Notes under the pieces: model-generated
The model's database searches: none
What the model was told of the DNA's origin: nothing
What the model saw: the letters and a program-made list of their open reading frames with translations, nothing else
Shown: positions 46,101 to 56,660 of the stretch, piece by piece
Layout of the letters: the number at the start of each line of letters is the position of its first letter
How positions within the stretch are numbered: the first letter of the stretch is position 1
Made by a program: the position numbers and the translations under genes
Source: Scedosporium boydii
Taxonomy: Eukaryota > Ascomycota > Sordariomycetes > Microascales > Microascaceae
Reading direction: 5' to 3'
Assembly (NCBI GenBank): GCA_002221725.1
Contig: NJFT01000029.1
Span: 1 to 64,000, forward strand
Length of the DNA stretch: 64,000 nt

Positions 46101-46474
46101 CGCTGCAGCCGCTGGATATCGTTAGTCTTACCCAGAGATTTTAATGTCGCCCGGCCGGCCGAGAAGACATTCCCTCGCTTCCTCGGCCGACACTCGTCTA
46201 AGATGCGTCGTAGCTCATCGCATTGTCCGACGATGCGCGAAGTTAAGTTGCGGATCTCGGAGTCGAAACCAGGAGATTGAAGCTGAGCTTGGTAATCCCT
46301 CAGGTGGCCGACCACGTCTGCGATACCATCCGCCTCACGTTCGACTGTCTTGTGGGCGTTGGAGAGGCCGTCGACCGAGTTGTAAACTTCGACTACCGCT
46401 GCACCGCACTTGATGGCAGTTTCGACAAGCTGAATAATGTTGCAAGCCAAAGATAAGCCATTAATGGGATCCAT
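43114..46474 (-). CDS. NACHT-domain STAND protein (fungal NLR-like)
   Basis: Two exons (46474-46047 and 45982-43114) encode 1,098 aa. The N-terminal domain (DPINGLSLACNIIQLVETAIKCG) is the helical opening common in fungal NACHT proteins. A coiled region leads to the NACHT NTPase. Its Walker A is GKPGSGKS (residues 269-276), preceded by WLRTGSGIFHIA. FFFWRMGTDKDEKSLNGLIRGLLYEVL is typical of NACHT proteins carrying a DUF7791-like C-terminal region. Walker B is CFFIDGLDEFDD, and VKLCVSSR is sensor 1. Downstream, RCNGLIEI and VKFIHRSIPEVLEEYL match the winged-helix/DUF7791-like segment. No WD40 or ankyrin repeats follow, and the last ~90 residues look unstructured. Such proteins act in fungal self/non-self recognition and cell-death signalling. 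An Asn-Gly-rich linker (GANGANGVHNG) is coded by short repeats near 44150-44215. Confidence 0.88.
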
Positions 46475-47680
46475 CGCGGGAGTGAGGCAAATTGGCCATG
46501 GTGTTTGTTTGAGCAAAGCTGACTGCAGCTGAGAATCTGAGATGTGTTGCCTGCCTGCTGCGCCATGCACACGCCCTGGATTGGGCATCGTGACAACTGA
46601 GTTGATGCCTGAGGCCAGAGAAATCGACATCGACCAGACTGTTGCATGAGTCAAGAAAATGATCACGCGCCTTTTCGTGTAATGAAAGTTCTGAAGTCAG
46701 TTCTAGCAATACTACAATTTAGTTCTGTTTTTCAGTCTCCTCAAATATCATTTATTGCCAGGTCTGGCCAGATCTGATTCTAGGGAACTAGAGCTTATTC
46801 GTTGACCAGCCTACTGTTCCATTGGAAGACCCCCTCATGTGTATTCGCCATTGTTTCTGGTTGATCAACTATCCATCGGTTCTGTCAGGCAACTTGTAGC
46901 CAGGCGACTTTTCTAAGAGTCTTGGCTGATTACCATCGGCCCTCCCATTCTGTTCTGTATTAGTCCTTAAAATTACTACATCTCTCTTAAATTTGAACAC
47001 GTGCGTTTGCGTATATGTTACTGCTTAACTGCCTTCATATCAGAGACCTCATGACATTTACCTGAACTAGGCCCGTACTGATTTAGTGTTAGGATCTTAA
47101 TACGAGCAGAGCAAGTTTAACTTACCGAGGTACTACAAGATATTTGCGTAGTAAAATATCTAGCATAACTACTCAAGTCTTACTAACAATAGCTTGATGA
47201 TGATGTTAATTGCGTGTACTTCGACTGGGAAGGGGAAGGAGGGCCATCAGAGGTGAATGCCTCAAATTGTTTCTACCGAAGTTATAACAGCGCCAATACT
47301 TTACAGGAAGAAATTAATAGCAATGGTAAAACCTCAATAAAGCATCGGATGTTCATGAGAGCTAATAGTGGAATTTACTACACAAGGCGAGGCAAAAGCG
47401 GACTAAATATGTGAACCTGCACAAGTGATCAAAAGGAAACAGGCTGCTTCAAAAACTGAAACTGTTCAATTGAGTGCGTGCATGAGCATCCAATGCGTCT
47501 CGGGGAAAAAACCTGACACGAATGACCTTTCCTGAAACCAATCAGAGATCTTCTTCGACTTCTCGGATTTTGACGCCATTAACAAGATCGTTCGTCACAG
47601 ACCGGCTACTCAGCATATGTGAACCACCGCTTTGAAGATGTCAGTATATGCATGACTCCAGAGACGGTTGCGAAATTACA
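46475..47680. other. AT-rich intergenic region between dynamin and NACHT genes
   Basis: About 1.2 kb, clearly more AT-rich than the neighbours. It contains the NACHT promoter. The AT skew might reflect an old RIP-mutated insert, but no element could be identified. Confidence 0.4.
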
Positions 47681-49985
47681 TTACCTCCTCTGGCTTTGCC
47701 ACCGGTACGTTCGGCACCTTTCAAGCCCTTCCTCCAACCTTGCCTTCTCCCCCTCAAGCCTTTCCCGTTCTCGCTGCATCTCCGGAGCCTCTCCAGCCAA
47801 CGCCTTGATGGAGGCATCGTCCATCCTGCTGAAATGTAGCTTCCAGTCGAGGATCTTGGGAATGTCGCGGATAAGCTGCTTTTCCGCTGCAAGAATAATT
47901 ACGTTTTCGGTAAAGTGTTTAAGGTGGTGCTACCAGTGTATCTATTGTTAGCCTCAGCAGCTCCTGGATGGGGTTCAGGCGGGGACTTACGTCGTAATAC
48001 ACGATCATATTGTCAATTGTCTTTTCGAGAGCAAAATAACCACCATCATTGTCATTCTTTCTTAGGACATTCTTGAGGTACCTGACATACTCGCGACCAT
48101 ATTCTGGTTTGGCGTGGATCTCTCGCTTCATATCAGCGGAAGCAAGAGGCATCTTAGGGTTGGGCTTCTCCGAATACTCCACTTCCAACTTCGAGATCTG
48201 GTTGTTAAGTCGAGTTCTGTATCGAGTGTTGGTCTCATTCTCGATCTCGTCCTCCATCGCGATCTCGTATTCACTAGAGGAAGGCAAAATCTCCTCGAGC
48301 TTTCTTCTCAGAACTTGCTCCTTTTGCGCGAAGAATGGAGTGACATAGTTGGCCATGATTCTATCAAATGTGGCAGGATCCGACCCTAGAATATGACGGA
48401 GGAGCTGTTCGGTGAAGATTGTTGCCACATGAACCAAGAGATGAAGATGATCGGTCGCCAGGCCCTTCCACGCGGTCGATTGTTCCGAGAACATCCCCAG
48501 CATGGCAAAGGGGTTCGTCTCCCCTGGAAATTCCTGGCCGCGGCTCTCCACCACTTTGGATGCCCAGTGCTGCTTCAACAAGGGTTCTGTAACTTCTTCT
48601 GGGTCCTTGAGATGAATGTAGAACTTTTCGATGAGATCCGAGTTAATATCTCCGGTCGGTGAGTAGTAATACACATTCGACGTTGGCTTTCCGTCGTCCC
48701 ATAGAATAGAGAATTTGTGTCCCTTTGTGTGCATCACCGCAGTGAATGCTCGGTTTAATTCGCGGACAAGCGCGCGCAGTTTCCTCACGTCCAGGCTCCC
48801 ACTATCTGGATGATCAGTCTGTTGAGTTGGCCTTTGGAAGAAATCCCTGTTCAAGTAGCTGCCTTGCACCGCTTGCTCGGCGGTGCGTTCGAAACTCGTC
48901 ACGACGTCGTGGAGATAGTCCCGGGTATCCAAAACGTCGACTCGTGATGGTCCAAGTTGCTCAAGTGCCGCAGCTCTGTTCGCGATAGCTTCCTCAATAT
49001 CGCTGATTACGCGTGGGATCGAGAGGGAGATGTGCTCGAGAAGGAGTCGGCTGAGCTTCTTGCGAAAGCTGTCGATGCCTTTGTGCTCAGCAGGGTACTC
49101 TCTCCAGGCGCTGTTGCTCAGGAATTCGGACTCCTTCAGATCCCTCTCATCGTCCGAGCAGCCTTGTGTGACCTCCTCCTCTGACAAGTTCCTGAGGACA
49201 TGCCAGCCGAGTTTGGGGATGAGCATTTTGTCCTCTCCTTTCGCAAGTTGCAAGTATAATTGTGTTGCCGTATGGTCGTTCTCGATGCGGTCTGCTTGAG
49301 TGACGACACCAAGGACTCGCGACAGACTGGGGTCGACATGTTTCTTGGCCAACACAATAGCCCCGTCCATCTCGACGTTTGTATTAGCAGATACGATGGC
49401 AAGGATGATGCTTCCCTTCTGACTCATGTACCTCTCAGCCAGTTGAAACGCAACCCGCCCTCCTTCTCGAGACTGCCTCAGGCTCTCGCCGGTATACAGC
49501 CCCGGAAGGTCGACCAAGGTAAGATTGGGCACATCAAGAGCGAATATCTCTATTCTGAGGACATGGTTGTAAATTTCCCGTGTGTTCTTGTTTATCCCAA
49601 TCACTCTCTTGGCCTCTTCAATTGCCTGTGGGATCTCATCCTTGTTGTATCGAGTGGGGAGTTTTTTCTTTTTCCCATCCTCCGGAATGATGGAAACCTC
49701 TATCCTCGTCTCCTGGTCGGTGCGAAGTGCCAATTCCATTGGGAATCTGGTACAGACAGCAGAGCTCGTGGGGAATGGGACACGGGAGAGAGCCGAGAGC
49801 ACTGAGCTCTTCCCTGAGGATTGGTTTCCGACTACAATTATTTGGGGGAGATCGACAATCCTACCAATGTTGAGGGAATGGAGATCGTCAATAGTATCGA
49901 AAAGCCCCTTTTGCTCTAGATGAAGTTCCTGAAGTGCCGGAACTGTTGGGCTTGGCACGGGTCCTGGGGACTCTAGGGATGTCAT
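47681..49985 (-). CDS. Dynamin-family large GTPase (Mx-like)
   Basis: Two exons (49985-47991, 47929-47681; 61-nt intron) encode 747 aa. The GTPase domain has G1 GNQSSGKSS at residues 53-61, G3 DLPGL at 159-163 and G4 TQAD at 229-232, where most dynamins have TKLD. A stalk/middle domain follows (KGIDSFRKKLSRLLLEHI; DFFQRPTQQ). The last exon is the GTPase effector domain (HLKHFTENVIILAAEKQLI) with a charged coiled coil (MQRERERLEGEKARLEEGLE). No PH or proline-rich domain is present, so the layout resembles Mx/Vps1-type proteins. Fungi carry many such Mx-like copies beside their housekeeping dynamins; roles are mostly unknown. It lies directly upstream of, and on the same strand as, the NACHT gene. 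Confidence 0.93.
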
Positions 49986-51600
49986 AGTGTTGGGAGAGAT
50001 TGGAACGGAGTTCGAAAGGGTGGAATATACACGTAGTAACTGTATTTGTGCTCGAGATCGATGATCAAAAATGTGAACAAATAATAGAGAAGGAGAGAGA
50101 TTCTAGAGGATTCAGGGCTCATGGATGAACAGGACTAATATACCTTTTTGGACGTGACATTTGAATCTTTGATCCATCCTTTATCTCTGCGGGCATCTGT
50201 TTGCAATGAGCACAACTATCCACCCCGTGCTCGACTGGGCTGGGAATCCAATTACTGTGTGACAGATGCCAACAGAGCGAACAGAGACAATTCCCTACTT
50301 TGCGACACAACATCCGGTCTTGGCCAGGCCCACTCGCCCTTCCAGGACACCCGCATGAGTGGCATTGCTGCATGTAGGAGGAGCATCAATCTCGCGAAGC
50401 GCCGGCTAGAGGAATTATCAATATTCCTGACCATAGGTCACCCATGACGACGGAGCCAGACCCCCGCAGAACGGTGCATGCGCTGCCCCTTGTTTCGGGT
50501 CATGCATGTTGGTTCTCCTGTCACGTCGACGCGGACAGCGTTCTCCGAGGCAGGTCACCAACCGCTAAATTACATTACTCGATGAAGTACGTGGCAGAAC
50601 TTGGCAAATGCCCTCATCACATCTCTGCTCCTAGTGCATATTACCGGGTTACCCGGTCCAACATCGTACCACTTTCGGCCCAGAGCTACAGTCTCCTATA
50701 AATCTAGAGTTTGAGAGTATTAGTAATGACGCCTTTTATCTCGTCACAGCTTGGCCAGCAGTGTGGTGTGAGGACCCGGATTGCTCATTGAAAATGCCTG
50801 TGGACAAGTCAATGTCGGTGGCAAAGTCGCTTATCGGCCTCGGCATTTAAAGACTATTATTACTACTTCTACTCGAGATGAAGGTGCCAGAAGTGGATGT
50901 CTTTTTCTCTCTTTTCTTCTTTCCTAGGCTTTTTTCAAGCACACTTGAACTTCATCACAATTCTTTTAGTAACATCTCATCTCATATGTAAACAGCTCGC
51001 CATTATACGCAAAGGAAGTCTTATCGGCTCCCTCGGTCAGAGCCCAATGAGCTAAACAGGGCGACTATATTGGACCAGAAGCTTGGGAAAGCCTCTTTCG
51101 TGCCATGGATATCAAGGTGAATTTTAATGGCTTTCCTCCAGGATATTCCACATTCGGGAGATTTTCTCGAGCATGGGCCTCTTTACGATTGTGTTTGACC
51201 TATTCAACATCTCTGGTGAATATGACTTCGGTAGTGGTAAGAAAAACCTAATACTAAAGTTAAGAGAAACCGCTTCACAAAAGTGACAGGGAAGTGTGCG
51301 GACATGTAGTATGCCGGTTCGCACCAGCCGTATGCATTTTTGAAGAGGCCTAAAGAGGGTTCGAACTTATTCCTTAATGATGGTATTTTAATTGTGGGCG
51401 ATTGGCGATAACCTGGACGGCTAGGTGTCACAGTAGGTGTCACAGAAGGCTGACTGGGTAGCGCAGAAAGTGGGATGGACCTAGATAAGCTATAAAATAC
51501 CTATACTAAAAGAGCGTGATAGCTTATGGCATATATTCCTCGGCGGACGGCAATATCGCCCCTTCTCGATCCCAAATGCACATCCCTATGCGGAGGGAGT
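49986..51600. other. 1.6-kb gene-poor interval
   Basis: Contains the dynamin promoter and the 3' flank of the next pseudogene. No exon with domain similarity seen. Confidence 0.4.
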
Positions 51601-52326
51601 CTAGCTCACGGTGAAGGTGAAACAAATCGGGCGAGTGTTCTCATCACAGTCGGTGCCAGCATGGACAAACCCGCCCCCAGGACAGTTCAAGTTAGCGGAG
51701 CTCGCTGCAAACGCAATGATCGCGTTAAATCTGTCGCTGCAGTCGGTGTTCCTAACGGGCGTAAACACGTTCGTGGCGTTCTGGCAGGACCTGGTTTCGT
51801 ATTGGAAGTCGACCTTCAGATTTCCTGGCAGCTGAGCCTGCACCTTTATGGCGCCACCCGGAAGAGGCAGGGGGCTATTTGTCGTATCGTTAGATGGGGT
51901 AAAGAGATAAGGAGGAGGAAGAGGAATATGCCATCTTACACAAAGGACACGGTGTTGGGTAGGAACCAAATATCGCAGACCCGCTGTGCGAGCGCTTGCA
52001 CATTCTGGGAGGCGATGACCGGAGAAGCGAAAGCGCCGCCCGGGCATTCAATGCGGCGGAGAAGGGCCTTTTTTCAAGTTAGCGGTCCAGCACATGTCTA
52101 TATCGTGATCACTTGGATTCACATTAAGGTCCCTGGCAAGGAGAGCAGCACTGGAAGTGCCACCCGATTCGTCAACCACGACTATGCCCGTGGTGTCGTT
52201 GGACACAGAGATGATCGGAGCACTGTCGATGACATCCTCGGGGAGGGTGGTGTTCGTTGCCTCATCTTGGGCGAAGATGCCGGATGCAAGGAGTGCAATG
52301 GAAGCTAGGGCTACAAAAGGATGCAT
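51601..52326 (-). pseudogene. Secreted cysteine-containing protein with A-run frameshift
   Basis: The ATG at 52326 encodes a signal peptide (FVALASIALLASGIFAQ) and a propeptide-like stretch ending LLARDL. After CWTANLKK the frame shifts at a run of six A (52070-52075). With five A it would continue ALLRRIECPGGAFASPV and AQRVCDIWFLPN. A GTAAGA intron (about 51935-51868) then joins VPLPLPGGAIKVQAQLPGN and a Cys-bearing C-terminus (TRSCQNATNVF; NLNCPGGGFVHAGTDC) to the TAG at 51601. The two CPGG motifs suggest a repeated module. No family recognised. A homopolymer sequencing error would also explain the break. Confidence 0.55.
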
Positions 52327-54399
52327 TATGGTTGATGTCGATGTTCGATTCAAACAAGAGTAGTGGTTTGAGGTGGGATGATTAGATTCAAATCAAGGTT
52401 GAATTGTTGGAGTTGATGATGGAGAGGTCTTTGGTGTAGAATTCCTCCCTTTGACGATGCACGACCTGGATATAAATAATGGGCGGCATTTTCCTAACGC
52501 GCGTCGAAACCTACCATATGAAAATACGAAGCTCCTACGTGAATTGCGTCGGTGGTGAGTTTTCGAGGTTGTCTTATTTCCCTTTCTCGGATATCCGGTT
52601 ACGAAAGTAAGCCTCGTGGGTGTATCTGTTGGTTATGGGACGCCACTGAATTTTGGTTTGCGAGGTGGTGTCTTCCAGCTTAGCTTGGGAGACATCCCGA
52701 TGACGCCGCGTCACCAAGGTCCAGACTGTACTAACTGTATCAACCAGCATATTCTTGAGTATGAGTGCATGTGAAAATGAGGTAGGGAAACCAACTTGGG
52801 TACCTCCGCCCAGGATGGTTTGCATTATACTCTATTCACCTACATACATCAATCCTAAGTAGCGGCACTGCCAGTATGAAATGACGCTTGGAAACTGTCC
52901 CGATCATGAGCACCGAGCATATAACTTCAGGTTTCCTATCATGACTTACCTGTCTACGGTGTGAGCCGTTAAGAGCTTTCGTAGACTGGTCCGAAACATC
53001 CTCAACTGCGCGTATAATGACATAGTGTGGAAGCAGGAAAGGCATGCTGGGACCTCGATAGGACGTACGGTTGATAGTTTCGTCGGAGTGTCGATGGAAC
53101 TATAACTTGGTCAGAGGGAAGGACAGTCGTCATTGGTACAATTTCCCTGTAGGCGCGCACATGGGACACCAATTCCTTCTGTTTCGCTAAATCATTGCCA
53201 CCATTCATCATGAATGCGCCGGGCCTATTTTGCATTCGCTACCCCAGGCAGAATTGGAGAGAACAAGGTATTTTTTGACACAGTTAGAGGTCCGTTTAAC
53301 ATGACTATTATTCGACATGATCTTGGATTCTGGACATCCCTCAGCGTCTGGAACATCTCCAGTAAGGCGACCGAAACAAGCTCGTAATTGTCTAGCCCCA
53401 GATCAACGAATACTTGTTGAATAACATTCGTAAGTTCACTAATCACTCTCGTTTTCTTTCCGTGAACCAGTAGGAAGCTTTAACGCAACATTTTCGTTTC
53501 AGAGTCTCCGGGTGTCTCGGCATGTCTTCCATTTATTCTTCGTGTCATCTAACTCCCAGCCCCTCCTGTCACTTTCACTGGCCAGCCTCGATATGTGACC
53601 TTAGTAAGCCTTGAGCTTCTTTTCACGTTTGGAAATATCTTTCGAAGTTGGCAAATTGGAAGTTGGAAGTTCCAAGCACCCCCCCGCCATGGTTTCGGCC
53701 TCCTCGAGCTCTCTTTCAAGCCTGCGGAGGTGTGTGTGTGATGAGTGGTCTAAATTTCTACTTATCATGGCTCCTTGTTTGACAGACTGATCCTCTTCTA
53801 ATGATATTCGTTAATTATTCCTAAGTATTCTTGCAACTCGACCTCCTACGTCTCTAGTCTCCAGTTGTGAATGATACCCGATGCCGAGGACCAAGGAGGT
53901 TTTTACGTATTAAGCATGCCCTCGAGTATGGGAGAAAGATGCCCGTCCCAACTCCAAATCCACCATAATCACGTTTCCAGACCTGGTCATCAAGAACAGC
54001 AGTTTCTTTTTTGAGCTTATTGGGATGAGCGAGGAGGCCACGGTTTTTAGGCCACTTAGTATACCTGAGTCACCATGTATATAACATCAGTACAGCGTCG
54101 CTTACCGAGATGTGGGGAACCGATAATCTATCCGCCTCTTGTGCGACATAAGCGAGGAGCTAGATATAAAATCCCTATATTTATCCTGGGTAATAACAAG
54201 ATAAGGCCAGAAACTATGGGACGACGAGCATTGGGCAATGATAGGCATGTTTGCTCTTATTATTTTCATGCATTGTATGCTTCCCCACCTGCCCACGAAG
54301 TGCTTCCTCCAATCCCCACTTCATCTCATCGCGCTCCAATTTGACCTGCGATAAGGTACAGGAACTATGATAACAGATCGAGTCTATATAGACTAGGCT
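52327..54399. other. 2.1-kb gene-poor interval
   Basis: Several overlapping short minus-strand open frames at 52836-53446 show no domain and no consistent exon structure. A decayed gene cannot be excluded. Confidence 0.35.
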
Positions 54400-55966
54400 A
54401 TGTTTCGTTTTACGGACCTCCCTTCAGAGATTGCTCTCGAAGTCGTGACGGCATCGGTGAATGCGAGGGATTTAAGGCGGGCACTGAGATTGAGATTAGT
54501 TTTGTAAGAATATCACCAGCCCAAGGAAATCGTATCTGAGTGGATCTAAAAGAGGTCTTAGAGATTCTTTTCCCATCATGTGCTCGAAGCCATCATGGAA
54601 ATATCCACAACTTCGCGAGCTCGGGCGAACTTACCAAGTCGTTACCTTCCCATTCCCTGGACGTGCCATATCACGAAAGCTTCTTTAAACTCTGGCAAAG
54701 GTATCAAACGCAGAGAGTGCTAGACTCAAGACGGCCTCCGACCCAATTTAGCGTCTTCGTGACCGAATCGGGCAGGCGATACTGTAAAGAAGCTGGCCTA
54801 TCTGATGTGCAGTCTTACGAAGCAGTGGTCGAAGCTTTATGTGACTGGAGGATGCTTCAAGTGAGAAACCTTGACTGGATGCTATTGCCTCCTATACCGG
54901 ACATGCCACTGACGAAGTTCAGCCTCACCAGGGGTGCGTTCGCCGCGGCATGCCGCTTCAACAACGCGGCAGTCGCTGGTAGTCTTATGGCTCATTGCAT
55001 TCATGATCCCCAATCCTGTGGATATATGATGAATCATCTTCCTTGGGGTTCAGCTTGGCGATGCTTTGAACACACGGCTCAGCTGGTTTTGCTCTACGTC
55101 AGCATCGACGTCTTCGAGACGGTTTACGAGGCCTTCCGAGAGCATAAATATGCGCAACCGGTGACGCAATACCTGATTGGCTGTTCGAGAAACGCCCGCC
55201 CCGATAATCTGAGGGCTACGTGGGAGGTGCTCCCGCTTGACGTGTACGACCCAGACAATTTCTGGGTAATCACAGTGAGGCCGCTAGGCAAGATGTATCT
55301 CTCGGGAAATCCTGGTCTTGTTGAGCTTTTCCGAGACACGCCGTTTGAGAAATCGGGACGTGAACTCCCTCCTCGAACTACAAACATGGGAAAGGAAGAT
55401 TGGGGCCTCTATATGGCTCCCGAGCTGACTTGCAACGACATCTTGCGAAATGCTGCGTTCCATGGACACATTCTGATGCTTGAGTATCTTTTCAACCTTG
55501 GATTCGACGTCAACTTTGAGTCGACAGCCTCGGCGAAGAGCCTCCTCGCCACAGCCGCGGGTGCTTTCCAGACTACTGCAGCGAAACGGCTACTACAGCA
55601 TGATGCGCCTGTTAATAATGAGTGGGCGGTGACAAAGGCTACCAAGGCTGGCAGCTTGGAAATAGTTCGTATGTTGGTTTCCTATGGCGCGGATGTTCGA
55701 GTTGGGTCTCCACTTCCTATTATTTCTGCCTAAAGGTAGAGCACACGGCTATAGTAGACTACTTTCAAAAGCGCGGTGCACTGACTCCGGAGGCAAGGGA
55801 GGAAGCTCTCAACGAAGCCCGGGGCCTTGGCTTGGAAAGCATGTCCACCGCTCATCGAATCCTACTCTTAATGTGTGTAGTCCTCGAGTATTCATCGAGG
55901 AACTACCAGGGGTCCAAGATAGCCCAGGACAATGTCATTATGCTTGCCCTCCAATGCTGTTATTGA
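54400..55966 (+). pseudogene. F-box-like/ankyrin protein gene with frameshift
   Basis: A short first exon from the ATG at 54400 reads FRFTDLPSEIALEVVTASV and ARDLRRALRLRLV, an F-box-like opening found in fungal ankyrin proteins. A canonical GTAAGA donor at 54504 does not join in phase to the next exon (about 54555, EVLEILFPSC), so an indel near here is possible. A long exon carries ankyrin-type helices (FAAACRFNNAAVAGSLM; LRNAAFHGHILMLEYLFNLG; ATKAGSLEIVRMLVSYGADVRVG). At 55731 the frame stops (GCC TAA). One added base would continue ALKVEHTAIVDYFQKRGALT in the next frame to 55966. So at least one frameshift breaks the last repeats. Confidence 0.65.
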
Positions 55967-56544
55967 TGCGATATTCTGCTGAACATGCGAGTAGGCGTGA
56001 ACGAGAAACAGTCGTCTCTCTTTACCATCATTTATCCGACTGCGACAGTCTGAAAGAACGCGGGGCCTTTGGGTAGGGCGAGCCTCCGTGACTGTGGTAG
56101 GCTGGGGTTGCCAGGCGGCGGGCGGCGGGGGATCAATGGTGATATGTTACAGGCATAAAAGTGTTGGGTGAGGCGAAGCAAGGGGTTCTAGAGCGAGGAG
56201 AAAATTTGATGGGATAGGGATGGGCAAGCGTGGGAATGTCTAGCCAAATATAAATAGAGACGGGTATAAGTAACAGCTAGTGACACACTGGCAAAGCTCG
56301 ATCGCTTTTCGTTATATAACAAGTGTAAAAATAGGAGGACGGCAGCCCAAGCCTGGCGCACGCATACACATTTCAGGCGCCCTCAACGATGATACGCAGC
56401 CACATCTGCAAACCCCACTTCGGCATCTCTTTTACCACTTCTATGAACCTCTCCTTCCACCTGACATCTCTTATGTCGTTGTACCGCATTCTGTCAACTA
56501 AACTCTTAATACTTACGCGCTTGATATCGACTATTGACAAAGAC
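55967..56544. other. Intergenic between two ankyrin-type pseudogenes
   Basis: G-rich tract at about 56110-56135; otherwise nothing recognised. Holds the promoter of the next gene. Confidence 0.4.
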
Positions 56545-56640
56545 ATGGCCGAAGTCATTGGAGTCGTTTCAGCTGGCGTGGGAATGATCGCGTTTGCCCA
56601 CCAAGTGACATGTCACATCACCACGCTACGGGCTCACCGA

Positions 56641-56660
56641 AGGTTCAACAAGGTTCAACA
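56641..56660 (+). repeat. 10-bp tandem duplication causing a frameshift
   Basis: AGGTTCAACA occurs twice back to back. One copy would keep the STAND N-terminal domain in frame (RRFNKTRGGREL); two copies shift it by one base and lead to a stop at 56776. Confidence 0.85.

Noticed and set aside
52836..53446. Series of short minus-strand open frames
   Set aside because: They overlap in different frames, show no recognisable motif and no consistent splice pattern.
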